From Cloeon dipterum (Eukaryota; Arthropoda; Insecta; Ephemeroptera; Baetidae), in assembly GCF_949628265.1 (NCBI RefSeq), contig NC_088786.1, forward strand, positions 13,330,001-13,394,000: a stretch of DNA of 64,000 bases, read 5' to 3'. A model generated the notes under the pieces. That model ran no database searches and had not been told where the DNA came from. It saw nothing but the letters and a program-made list of their open reading frames with translations. Below are positions 1 to 22,126 of this stretch, piece after piece. A program made the position numbers and the translations under genes. How positions within the stretch are numbered: the stretch's first letter is position 1; each line of letters starts with the position of its first letter.

Positions 1-3000
1 GGCGCGTAATTCGGCATCACCGAAGCGCGAAAGTCAGTGAGCCAGCGGAGCGTTAATCTGCCAGATGCCGTTGGTTATTGGGCCAACGCTCGGTTGGACC
101 AAGATGGCTTCCGGGCGTGTCAACCAGGCCCCGAGGCGGAGTTACCCCTTGCGCACGACGCCGAGATGCCTCCCGCTGCTTGAACAAGCACTCAATTATA
201 AAGTACACGCGGGCGAATTGTACCAAAATCTCATTTCAACGCGCGCGCAGTTGGCCCTTTTCAAGGCTCCAATACATCCGCAGCCGGCGCAGAGAAATAA
301 AAACGCGAATGGCCGTGACGCCGGTGACCGGCAATGATTCGATATAAAGTGCATTATATTCCTGCTGCTGAGCGTTTTTTCCCTGCCGACGGCATTAAAA
401 ACTGCTGGATGACCCTTTGCTGCATCGAGGGCTGCGGACCTCACCCTCGCTTTTTCACTTATTTACCGCCAAGCCGCTGACTTCTACGACGAGATGTTTC
501 TATTGTAGCGTGAGAGATAGGACGAGCACACTCACTGTATAGTGCTGCAAAGCAGACCGGAGATTGACTCGGCGCCCCCTCGCCCACCCCCGCGTTGATG
601 GATGTGTGCACTCGATGTTCTTGCGAGTAATATCTGTAATAGAGCGGAGAGCATGCAACCTGCACTGCAGTGGAGCAGGGGATCGAAATCCGGGGCAGCA
701 GTTTCGAATATTTGATGCAAAACTCAATGATTCTTGGTATGGAGTAGAGCTTTCATTGCATAATTTTAGCTCCAGAAATCAATGTACACTGTTCTTGTTT
801 TTCGGGAGGTTCTATGTTGAATTTTCTAACTTTTTCCTCTTTAGCATTATTCGGTGAATTCATTGTCCCTATTTTCCAATTCCTTCTTAGAATCATCTCT
901 ATACACCAAGAATTCCTATCTCATAGCTGAAGGATGGCGCTTTGGCTTAACTAATGGTTAGTAATCATTTTTGCCACGTCTGATATTAAATAAATTCCGG
1001 CAACACAGCCGTTGAAAATAAAAATAAAATAGAAATCCTTGCCAAATTCACTTAACTATGCGGTAAAATTCAATTCTATTCCCCAACTCATGAACGAAGC
1101 TGACAGCTATATTAATTCTCTTTTCGTATACAAGAACAGCCCCTAAATTCGATAGTGAGAATCAAATTCCCAAGTTGCCGGAGTAGCTCTCCCCTCACTC
1201 GCACGCAGTGCTGAATGAATGGAGCTCGTTGCGAATTGTTTTGGCTCAGTGGAGTGGAGTAATTCGGTGCCGCAAATGAAACGAGTCGCGTTACCGTGTT
1301 TGTCGCACCTTCTCGATTTGCCCGCGGTTTTTTTTCTCAAGAGTATCCCGTTGCCCGTGCGGCATGCGAGCGAGGCGGCTAGGGGCACCTTGGAGCTGCT
1401 TTTTGCACCACCCGACCGCAAGTCTGATGAATCAGATGCGACGCAGCGAAATTAAGACGAGAGTGCGCCTTTCGCTCGGGAAACGTCTCGCGCCACCGCA
1501 ATCTTTGGATTTTTCGTCCAAAGATAGTCTTTGATTTGTGCCGCGGTGTCGTCATTCGATTCCTTGATCGATTGACGCGCGGCAAAAAATTTGTCAACGA
1601 TATCCCGGGTGCAGCGAAGTCGGCACAAAGCGTGAAAGCTGCATTAACTGAAGATGGCTTGCATAAACTGGCTGCGGTTTTCCAAAGGGGTGGGAACTTT
1701 CCACCGATAATTAGCGTTATTTGAACAAATTCGAGGGAACATAAAAAGTCTTGTCCTGATGGTATCAAATTCCGAGAGGCGGCCTCGCCTACTGAAGTGC
1801 AGAATCGCGTTCATCGCTCGAATTCAAAGAAGCACCATTTCTTTAATGACGGTGTGTGTGCGTCTGCTATATTTGAGGAGTCATGCAGCTCTTTTAATTA
1901 CACTAATAGTTTCTCCACGAGGGGTCCCTGATGGATGATGAAGAGTCCGTTGCTGAAGCTAGAGTGCCTGGCCAGCCGAGAGGACGGAATAATAATTACA
2001 CTCGCGTGTATATTTTTCATATTTCATCGTGACGTCAGTTATGCCTGTACCATTGTAATTACGCACACACTGATTCCGAATCAGTCATATAAATATTCAT
2101 GAGCGCACTATCGATGCAGAAGCAATAAATAATGACCGATAATGATGATCAACACTGGCTGATGCCACTGCTGCACACTCTAATTTCATGTCATTTTCCC
2201 GTAATTAATTTTTCGTTGGCATGCGAGCAAAAAGTGGCGGAAATTTTGTAATTATACTGCTGTCGGAAAACCGCGCAGAAAATTACAATGTGCAACAGGG
2301 CGAATCCGACGACAAAGATGCATTTGCATTTTTGCAAACGGGCGGACGTGCTCAGGGTAAAATCCGAACCGGTTTTGGACGAAATTTGTTTGTTGTTGAC
2401 TCAGGTGGCCGCTTGGGAAAGAGGCCAGGGAGCTCGAAAAATTGATTATTACTGTAATAAATAATAACCTCGCCCCGACGCCGTGAATGGTGATTATCAT
2501 CGAACCTGCCGAGCCACAAAAACAGTAGCTCCGTCGAACGGATTGCGTAAAAAAGCGTTCGACTTTGTACACGTTGTAGATCATCTCCTTGCGTATACGC
2601 ATATTTGCCCTGGTGCCTCTTCCCCCCTTTGAGACACAAATTCTTGTTGCATGATGGACCCAGCGAAGACGAGCTGCTCTAATTGCATGCCATCAGCCCG
2701 AATTCCCTCTCTCGTGGTAGAAGGGTTTAATTGCTAGCCCGCGCCTTTTAAACAGAAAAAACCAAGTATCCAGTGGATAATTGCTCGCGTCTGGAATTTG
2801 TGCAGAGAAGAAGCAGTGCGCGGCGAGGGAGGAAGTCGATTTCGCGCTCGTCGTAAAAATCGATGGCCTTTTTCCGTCGATTACCGAATAATTTCCTTTT
2901 CGTGTTTACAGAAAATTGCGCTTCTTCGGTTCACGCAACATTATGCGCCGTCTTGACGCTTATTTATGTACACGTTTTTACACTGTTAATGTTGAATGTT

Positions 3001-5374
3001 TCTACTGAAAGCATGGCATGAGAATCACAATCTTGAACAAAATGTCGCTATGCATTCGCAAAAAGCAAGAATGCGACGAACCCTTACACAAAGGTGAAAA
3101 AGCAATTATCAAAAAGGAGTATCATCCAAGAGCTGCAGAAAATTTTTGACCTTTTTCAATTGTGGAATGACATTTGAACCGTTACTCTGCTGCATTTCGT
3201 GCTAATTTATACCAAGCAAAAAAGTGGCGACACAAAAACCCTCGGCGTTTTCCTGCATAATAAAAAAGCGCGATCAGATCTCGACACGACGAGATTTTCA
3301 TTCCCCAAAAGGTATATAGCATGTCGGAATTTCGGTCTTGTGTGCGTTTGTATAAATAAATACTTTTCGTCTGGTCGCGTCGGTCGGCCCGCAGCCACCA
3401 TTATTACGTTTTCACGTGTGTATAATTACGAGATCTTTACACACACAAAGAAAGACAGCTATAGCTGCCGCGCGGCCGGCCGTACCAAAATTATCTCTCG
3501 TGTCGTTTTTTCAAGTATCGACAGGCGAGCATTTAAAATATTTCGGTGACTAGCCAGCGGCGGATTTCGGCGCGCGGACCGGCCGCTCGTGCCGCCTCCG
3601 GAGGTCACGAGGTGGAATTAAGTAGCAATATAAATTAAACAACCAAACAGTCTGAGCCGAGAACAAGAAAAACACACCTAAGGCGCTGTCACTCGGAATT
3701 CCTGCAAATTATGCGTGACTGTGTCATTCCGATACAACGTTTTCTGATTTTGCTCCAATTCAACAATTAATATCGGCACCGTTATTCGACAAAAGAATTG
3801 CATGTTCTAAATTCGGTACTTTGAAGTTCGACTTGACTATGCCGGGATTGTCGGAAAGCAACGATAATTAGCATCCTGAAATCACGCTCCGGGCCGTCTA
3901 AAAAATGCGAATTTAGTGCTGAGATTCTTATTAAACTTTTCATTTTCAATAATTCGATGGAGCCACCACTCCCCACAACACACCAGAGGCACCAAGGCAC
4001 CAAAATACCGAAATCACATTGTTTTTCTCGCAGCTCTCCGCGTATACATAAGCAATATTTTTGTCCTCTAATCAAATTCCAGGCAATTAGGCGTTTAGCG
4101 CGAGCGACGAAATTGGAAACCGGCGGCGTTCGCTCATTAATATTGTTTTCCCAGCAGCAGCATTCACGATGCAGGCCATTAATAATAACTGTATTGTGTT
4201 TTATTATTTCGGTCCGAGCAGAACGAGTAAGCGAGAGCGCGCGCATATTTGAGAGATGCAATCTGCTCGGCGGCTGGCGCTAAAATTAATGATCTCTTTG
4301 TTTTGCCGGGATCATGATATATGAAGATATTAGCCGCTTGGGGGCGATTAGCTCAAATGATGCGAAATGCGCTTTTCAAACCGAATTCATGCTGACTGCC
4401 CTGCAGAGTATGTGTGTGCATTTACGACAGTTTTCCGTAATGCGCAATATTCCAAGAGAGAAAGAGAGCTATAGCTGACCGGGGCCGGTTGGATAGGAAC
4501 AACTACAATTTCTGCTGAAGTGTAATCTATCGGGCACATCTATCGTATGTATTTACACACACGCCGCTGCCGTCCTTTTCATTCTTTCTTTCATTGCTCG
4601 ACGCGTCGACACACACGAAAAAATAAATGGTAATTATAATTGGGTATGGATGGGAAAATTTAATCGAATGACAAGTTATATTCCTTTGACGATGCTGCTG
4701 CTGGTGCGCCTCGGCTAGTTGCTTGGCTGGCAATCGACGGGAGGAAAACCTTGCTCCCGCTGAACGCCGCTCCTGACAGATAGCCTTATCTCGAATAATA
4801 ATAATAAAACGTGCTCCTCGTGGTACGTTGACTCGAACAAATACCTTTCAATACACTTATCAGCACGTCCGATGGGAGTATATATAAATTTGATACAAAT
4901 TGATCTACGTGAAACCAATGGGAATGCCGAAATTCTGAAACTTAATGAACGTCGTAGTCGAAAGTGAAGCTTGAAGTCTGTCAGACGTGCTGATTGCAAG
5001 TTGACGGCCACTTTGCACTTGGATATTGGTGGCAGCGCGTGCAAACAGAAAAAAGTTACTTTGCTCACTTGTTCTTGACTACCACCGCTTCTTCTTTTAA
5101 CATTTTAATAACTAACGGTGCTGCATAGAGGAAAGCGCTTTTGAAGTTGACCAGCGCTGTCTGCTGGCTTGCGAAAAGCAGGAGCAGGAATTCTCGGCAG
5201 CAATCTCTGCCCACTGAATTTTTTTTATAATCCAGCAGCGGCGGTGTAGTGTATCTCCCCGGCCGTTTGTACGTACATAGCCATCCATGTACAGTGTGCA
5301 CCAAAGGAAATATTATTGCTCGATACACAACAAAAGCTATTTATCCTGCTTTTTAGAAGAGGAAAGAAAAGCGC

Positions 5375-5375
<1 letters not shown>

Positions 5376-5420
<45 letters not shown>
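5376..5420. repeat. (GA)n microsatellite
   Basis: About 45 bases of nearly pure GA dinucleotide repeat in the presumed AP-2 intron or 5' flank. Apparent Arg-Glu and Ser-Leu open frames across it are artefacts of the repeat. GA tracts can bind GAGA-type factors in insects, but that role is not shown here. Confidence 0.95.
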
Positions 5421-5424
<4 letters not shown>

Positions 5425-6356
5425 CACATTGCAGCATCCCCAAGCTGCTCACTCTCTATGGTATCTCATCTAAAATAATATATTTCATGCTCCACGTCTC
5501 CCGCCTCATGTCCATCATCCGGCCGGTTGGCTTTTTGCCGGGAAATTCTTGCTCGAAAATATTTTGCTCATGGACGGATCTCCAGGATAAAAATAGATCG
5601 AGCAGAACAGCCTCTTCAAATATGTGTTATTAGCTTTTCTCAATCGCTGCTCAGCGGTTTTGCAACTATGCGCTCAATTGCCTTTTAATTTGACCCTAAC
5701 CTGATTCGTTCTTCGAGTCTAAAAAATCCAAACGTAGAACATCTACTTCCATGCGTATAAGTTTTTGGCTGTCTGATTTTGTAATGCAAAGAAACGTCCT
5801 AATAAGAAAGCTTATTATTCTAAAAGGCAAAATGAAAATTTCAAGAAGTTAGATTTCTCTCGAGCGGCCAAGATAAGCACATCAGCATAATGAGACGAAT
5901 ATGCACTCTGTGGCTGGTGAATGTGTGCTGGAAAACCGAATCGCATTTAATATTCAGCACACGCGTCGCACGTCTGCTGAGAGACACACACCATATACGC
6001 ACGTGAGATTTCCAACCGATTATTGGCCCTGACGGAGCCGCCGGGAAAAAGAGGCCATCATTGGTAATTTTATTAGAACGCAATTTATTTAATTAATGCC
6101 GCGCGTTTTATGTATGATTCGCGGGCCGTGAGCTGCGGAAGTACGTGAGGAAGCACAGCACAAAGAAAAGGACGAGCAAGGGCGCGCATGCAGCAAGAAT
6201 GTTTTGATGTTATTTATTGTATTAAAAAGAGCGAGGCATTTTAATTAAACGGTGCGTCGCGGGGGTTGCCGGGCGCAAAGTTGATGAAAGAACGCGCGCA
6301 GGGGGTTTTTAAATCAAATATCATAATAATAAATGCTGCTCTGAGGAGTGACTGCT

Positions 6357-6358
<2 letters not shown>

Positions 6359-6431
<73 letters not shown>
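6359..6431. repeat. (GT)n-(GA)n compound microsatellite
   Basis: A GT run of about 24 bases passes directly into a GA run of about 50 bases. It lies 0.6 kb upstream of the first visible AP-2 exon and about 1 kb from a second pure GA tract. The Cys-Val / Arg-Glu open frames over it are repeat artefacts. Confidence 0.95.
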
Positions 6432-6432
<1 letters not shown>

Positions 6433-7007
6433 AAAGAGTAGCGCTGCTTCCTCCCGTCCATGCAGACGAATTCAATTTGAGTTGGAAAACGCTCGTGTAT
6501 ATCAGCAGCAGCATCGAAAAAGAGAAAACAAACAAACGGACGGCGCGCCAGCGATTTGGCAGATGAAATTGTAATTTACTCCATGCTGATTCGTTATTAA
6601 TGGTCGGCCGGCTGCATCTCGAGGAGATACTTCGTGTCGTTAAGTTCGTTTTAATGCTGCGCGCACCGCCCAAGCAAGCGCCGCAGCCGATTTGCGATTA
6701 CGTCCAGACAGCGAACGGATAATGCCCGCGCAGCTAAATTGTGAATTGTGTGCAGACGCTCGTCGATGGCAACAATCAAACGTTGGGAACGAGGAGGAAA
6801 TGAAGTTTCACAATTATAGAATATAAATTGAAACTCGTTCTTGCATAAATTTAAGTTGACATTTTGTTGATTCCACTAATATTAATGAATAGTAAGGAAT
6901 TATAAATAACCTTCGGGAAAAATTTTCAAACACAAGATCTATTGCTTTTGAATAAAAAGGTTTTCATCAATATCTATATTTAACGAAAATCCATAATTAT
7001 TTGGCAG

Positions 7008-17357
<10,350 letters not shown>

Positions 17358-17558
17358 GGTTGGCTAAAGCGGGCCGGCAGCAGCGGCTCGTCTGCGTCGT
17401 CGCACGCGCCAAATCACCACGGCAACAGCGGCGGCGGTAGTTACGTGGAGCCGCCCCCGGGCGCCCCTCTGCAGCCGCCCCCGCCACCCCCGCACCATCC
17501 ACTGGTGCACCCGGCGGACGCACTGTCCAGCCGCCGCTCGTGGGAGCACTTCAAATAA
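17358..17558 (+). CDS. In-frame 66-codon extension after the AP-2 stop (candidate readthrough)
   Basis: After the AP-2 TGA the same frame runs without a stop for 66 codons to TAA at 17556-17558. The predicted tail starts GWLKRAGSSGSS, has a His/Asn/Gly-rich middle, a PPPGAPLQPPPPPPHHP segment, and ends SSRRSWEHFK. Nearly all third positions are G or C, although most surrounding non-coding DNA is AT-rich; this is how coding sequence in this window behaves. The stop context is AAA-TGA-GGT, not the TGA-C favoured in known insect readthrough. Readthrough is an inference. Alternatives are an exitron or alternative 3' splice site that removes the TGA, a recently gained stop, or a GC-rich 3' UTR that is open by chance. 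Confidence 0.5.
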   Translation, partial: GWLKRAGSSGSSASSHAPNHHGNSGGGSYVEPPPGAPLQPPPPPPHHPLVHPADALSSRRSWEHFK

Positions 17559-18572
17559 ATGGGTGCTCTACACTCTTGCTGCTGTCTAAGAAGAAGCCCC
17601 TGAAAGGATTTCAAAGATAAATTAGGAGAGAAGAAAACACGGAATTGTGCGAGTCCTGCGTAAAGTACAATATGCATCCACATTCAAACTGGACACATTT
17701 TTGCGTCTGTTCATCGCCCCCACCTGCAGAACTCTTCTGTCTTGTACATTTTCGCGAGTTTTTGGAACTCAAAGTGTTGTCTCTACTGTACATAGTCGAC
17801 TCTGGAGGCTTACATAATTGCTTAAGTTAAGTTCGTACGTTTGTTTGAAATACGTGTAAGGCGAGAAAGTGTTGTTGGTGTGCTGACAAATCCCAACTGG
17901 AGACCTTCAGGGAGATGCCCAATGCTCAATGATTGGGGAAGTTTTAACCTTGTCATTGCGTTTAGACGAGCTGTAGGTCGCCGAAGGCTACGTCTAATCA
18001 ATCTCTTGTTCGAGCAGTCCACTGCAGCGCTGATTCTCGCTCACTAAGTGAACTGCCATAATTTCGTTCCGCCACTCAGCCAAATTCGCTGGGAATCTCT
18101 GCAAAAGACTGTCTCCAGATGCATGTATTGCAAGTTATGCAACCTGTAACACACATATCTCTAGACAAAATCGCTCTCGACAAAGTTTTTTTTTTCAAGT
18201 TTTACTTTTTTATTAGCGGAATGTCATGAATGTGCTCAATTTTGTCAAATGTTTTCAGTTTTACCCCGTCAACTCTCCAAGAAAGTAAAGACTGCTCCTG
18301 TAGCTTTTAACTTTTTAATATTTGATTCAATGAAAGTACAGAGCAAAAGTGCCAAAATCAGTTTTATGACTCAAACATCACGCACCGAAATTCAGACTAT
18401 AGTAATAAACGCATTCCACGTCAATATTAAAAGTAAAAAATTGATCTCATATATCTCCCATTTTAGTGGTGTAAACTATTGATATTATATGTTTTCTCGT
18501 CCCTTTTGTGTTTTAGCACTCCGCGCTAGCATGACCAATATTATAATTCCACACTTACAATAATATTTTTGC

Positions 18573-18578
18573 AATAAA
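18573..18578 (+). terminator. Probable AP-2 polyadenylation signal
   Basis: AATAAA lies 1.0-1.2 kb downstream of the AP-2 stop codons, in AT-rich DNA and with no better upstream match noticed. It would give AP-2 a 3' UTR of about 1 kb. Confidence 0.4.
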
Positions 18579-20121
18579 GAATGAGATTTATAATATTTAT
18601 TTTTTCAGTGCCGAATTTTGCCGGCTCTTTATAGAACTCACTATTAATTTTTGTTGATCGTTTTAAATAATTTTATCAGATTCGTTGACAAGGTTTAAGT
18701 TGAATATAGAAGCGGAGGAGCAGGGGAGAGCAACAAACGCCCCATATCCACCCTTGTTTGCACATAAAGCAGAGTGTACATTGTAGAGACGAATTCAAAG
18801 CGCCAATTTAACTTTCCCTTTAAGCTACAAAAAAACAGCTATTGTAAATAATTTTTAATGCTGAGCGGCGAATGGGCGAGGAAAGTAAGAAAGCGAATAT
18901 ATTGATTTTCGTTGGAATGCATGCATTTACATACTAGAAAAGAGCAAAAACAGATCACATGTGTAATTAATCATATCATATCCACCGTTTAAGGTTAAGC
19001 GCCATTCTTTCTATCTTTCTCTCTATCTCTCTCGTTGCCATCTAAAGTCATGTAATTGATTAAGCGTGAATTACTAGTGCCAATAGAGGAGAAAGCCGCC
19101 GTCCCCATATCAGGACGGGGGCCGCGACGGGCGCCCCCTTTCCGCCCGGTGAAGGGGGCCCAAGGAGCCCTGCGCGCGCAATTCTTTGCATTATGTGTGC
19201 TTTCGTCACGTATTGTTGTTATGTACAATTATTTTTCTATGAATACGATTGTAATCTGCTGATCAGCTACTTGCCTCATTATCTTGCCATTTGTGTAAAA
19301 TACTGTGTATAATTACGATCGAGGGAGTATTCTGTCTCCAGATCTGCCCGATAAGTTTTTTTGGGTGATGCACAATGAAGAAAATTATATTGTCATCTGT
19401 CAGTATACGCGCGCGCATCATATGAGAAATCGATCGGTATTCAACACATTTAATTACGAACGCTACTCCCAGCAACTTATAAAATAACCGTAACGCTATT
19501 GAATAATGGGTGTGAATTCATTGAGATACAATGTGAGAGGTCGTTCATTCGTCTGATTTATTATTTATACTTAAAAAATTAAATTGTAAGTGTACAAAGA
19601 GCATCAGAAAAGCAAAATTTGTCAGCGAAGATTGACACAAAAATGAGCATTGAAAATTAAATAATTGCGGCTTTCCATTATTATTTGTGATATACGCTTT
19701 GTATAGTTTGGTCGGTTTTAATTTTTTGGAATTTCTATTGAAATAACATATATATTTTAAGGAGACTTCGCTCGTCGCGATATTTATATGAATAGATTGT
19801 GAAATTGCGACAACTCTTCATGTGCAGAAATAAATTGTTCAAATGTATAATAAAACTTGCATTTCATTTGAAACATTCCCATCTACACTGCCAATGGGGC
19901 ATATTTCAACATTATGTATGACAGGATTACTGCATCAGAGGTCACAAAAGAAGTCTTTTATATCACCTTCGCCTTTTTGAAGTTTTCATAACAATAAGGA
20001 ATAAAGTATTTAAATTTTAAATTAAAAAGGATACGAAGATTACAATGAAACCCTCTTGAATCAAATATTGATTACTCCATTTTATTTCAATCAGGATTGT
20101 GTTTAACTAGTTCAACTTAAA
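18579..20121. other. Intergenic, AP-2 to PPPY membrane protein gene
   Basis: The stretch is AT-rich with no supported gene. A short GC-rich island near 19095-19175 is open on both strands but has no splice context or recognisable motif. It may be distal AP-2 3' UTR or an island of unknown role. Confidence 0.5.
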
Positions 20122-20443
20122 TTATTTCTTGGAAAAGTCTATACTTTCTGAGTTGGATTCTGAATCTAGCCGTCTGGAGAGCGGGACGTAAGGAGGAGGC
20201 TGTATTTTTTCGTGCGGCCAATGCACTGTCACCACCCTGCAAGGTTCATCATCTTGTCCAAAATAGGGGCCTTTAAAATACAAAAGTCACTGATATGAAT
20301 GGCCTTGCATTAACTTGAAGTGTCCTACTAATTTGAGCAGTCCTGCAGTAGAGGCGAATCACCAACGCGGTAAGGAACACAATTAAAACGATGAGACCGC
20401 ACAAAGCCCAAATGAGAGGATTAGTTGGATCATACATAGCAGT
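20122..20443 (-). CDS. Small single-pass membrane protein with PPPY motif (85 aa from first Met)
   Basis: Two exons on the minus strand, 20443-20329 and 20270-20122 (TAA), are joined in frame across a 58-base GT-AG intron (TTTAAAG acceptor). From the first Met (20437-20435) the protein is 85 aa. It has a short polar N-terminus (MYDPTNP), one hydrophobic span at about residues 8-29 (LIWALCGLIVLIVFLTALVI), a basic/Cys stretch RLYCR, and a cytosolic-type tail with QPPPYVPLSRR and an acidic, Ser-rich end. PPxY motifs bind WW domains, for example those of NEDD4-family ubiquitin ligases, so an adaptor or sorting role is possible but unproven. An acceptor-like CAG sits just upstream of the exon, so a further 5' exon (coding or not) between 20.45 and 22.1 kb is likely. 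I do not recognise the family. Confidence 0.65.
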
Positions 20444-22126
20444 CTGAAACATTTCAATTTTTATTTGGACCTATGGAGATATCATAGTTGTAACCAAAAT
20501 TAAATAAATGCAATCAAGCATTTCGGTTATGAGTATAGTATCAGTCGATGCGGCAGCTCTAAATTATTTGCAACAATTTAAGCGTATTTTTTTGTTAAAA
20601 TATCTTTCATCGGAATTTATAAAACCCAACAGAAATATATATTTTTCTTTGTTAACTTTTGAATATTTTCGATATTTAATCATTGCACAGGCCACTGGGA
20701 TACGTCGTAAAAAATATATTGAAAAACTTGCCTGTCCAGCAGAGTTAATGTGTCGTGCGAACTGGGTTGAAATCAACGTCCGAATGCCAAGCGGACGCGA
20801 GCGTTAATTTGCCTATATCTGGGCTTCAACATGGGACCAATTAGCGCCAGATTGCGAGGAAAACAGTCGCCGCTAAGCAACAGCCTCTTTTCCGTAATTA
20901 ATTAACACGCCCGTGAATTGCGTTTGACGCGATAACCAACGCGAGAAGTGGACGTACATATGCCTTTTACCTAATGCTCTTCACGTGGACGGTTGACAAC
21001 AAACATTGAGTTCTCGTCACGGTCATGGGATGTTTTTCTTTTACACGTATAATTGGTATTCGCGTCTAAAAAAACAGCATACGTGTGACAAAGCTCATTC
21101 ATTAGCACCCGATGATATGCTGCGCTCGTGATTTATTTTGGAAATATTTTACAAGGGAAATGCGTAAAAGCTAACTTATAGTTGATGTCATTTTATATTT
21201 GGAGCAAAGTTCTTAAAATAATCCTTCCCTGCTCCCTGCGTAGTCAATTTAAAATTACAAATCTCAAGTGTTAAAAAAATGCGCTCTTACCCGATATTAA
21301 CAGAAAAAATCCTCACAAAAATCCGTGTTACCTTACGGTGCTGGTGGGTTTGCAGAAATGAATTCATCTTTTTGAACGTGCTTCCATTAGTCAAGTATAT
21401 ACCCTTGATAATCGATGCGATGTGCAATAAATTAATTCGATATATCAGAAAAATGGAAAATTTTAGCGTCTTCCAATTCATCAGAGTTGTAAATTATATA
21501 TGTACATATCGCTCTGCTTGTCCACTACCACTGAATAGGGGTGCCAGACTTCCAAAGCTAAAACCCGGAGATTTTGGACTCAAAAACCCGGATATCCCTA
21601 TACTCCAGTGTTAAAATTTTCAGTCCCAAACCCAGAGATTTCCGGTTGAAACCCCGGAGAGTGGCAGCCCTACCATTGACAATTGCATTTCCTATATGCA
21701 CACCATGTGCGAATTTGAAATTATCAGTATGAAATAAAAAATTATATGAAAGTAGGGAATAAAGAGTTAAAATTTTGAAATATAAAATTTAAGTTAATGT
21801 AAAATGATTTGATCATCTTATCGTTGCCCGCTTAGAGATTTGTAATAGGTTTGCCAAAATGCCTATACTAGTTTTATCATGATCAAAAATAATACTATCA
21901 CATTTGACAAAAATACAATAGAACCAACACATTTTTTTATTTTTTTAGCAATTTCATTAATACACAATTAATTATGAGGTTTTTGCTGAATATTAATCAA
22001 TCATAAGTACACCATAACCTGACCGATGCCAAAATTGATCTTGATACCATTATTTTAATAAGATCGCGTGATTGAGAACTTTGAAAAATAAAACTAAAAT
22101 TATATGATTAGGAAATAGCTCGAAGA
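20444..22126. other. Spacer between PPPY gene and Fbxo22
   Basis: AT-rich sequence with no supported coding exon. It should hold the promoter and any 5' exon of the downstream minus-strand membrane protein gene. It contains one MITE-like element at about 21538-21670. Confidence 0.5.
21538..21670. mobile_element. MITE-like palindromic element with TA flanks
   Basis: The element begins GGGGTGCCAGACT and ends AGAGTGGCAGCCC, so its ends are imperfect terminal inverted repeats (10 of 13 positions). A TA dinucleotide flanks each side, as in Tc1/mariner-type insertions. The interior carries repeated AAACCCGGA/CCCGGATAT-like motifs in both orientations. It is about 133 bp and has no coding capacity. 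The family assignment is inferred from the ends only. Confidence 0.55.

Larger units (their letters stand above)
1..7007. other. Non-coding stretch upstream of first visible AP-2 exon
   Basis: I see no convincing exon here. All open frames are short, overlap on both strands, and lack homology I recognise or clean splice-site pairs. The region is most simply an AP-2 intron or 5' flank, because the first recognisable AP-2 exon starts near 7008 in mid-protein. It contains two GA-rich microsatellites (listed separately) and a perfect TGACGTCA palindrome near 2030. The N-terminal AP-2 activation region with its proline/tyrosine motifs was looked for and not found. Confidence 0.6.

Noticed and set aside
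3782-4261. 159-codon minus-strand open frame
   Set aside because: Low-complexity composition with no domain or splice context, in a region with many chance frames.
6314-6673. Long Ser-Leu/Thr-His and Arg-Glu open frames on both strands
   Set aside because: Produced entirely by the (GT)n-(GA)n microsatellite.
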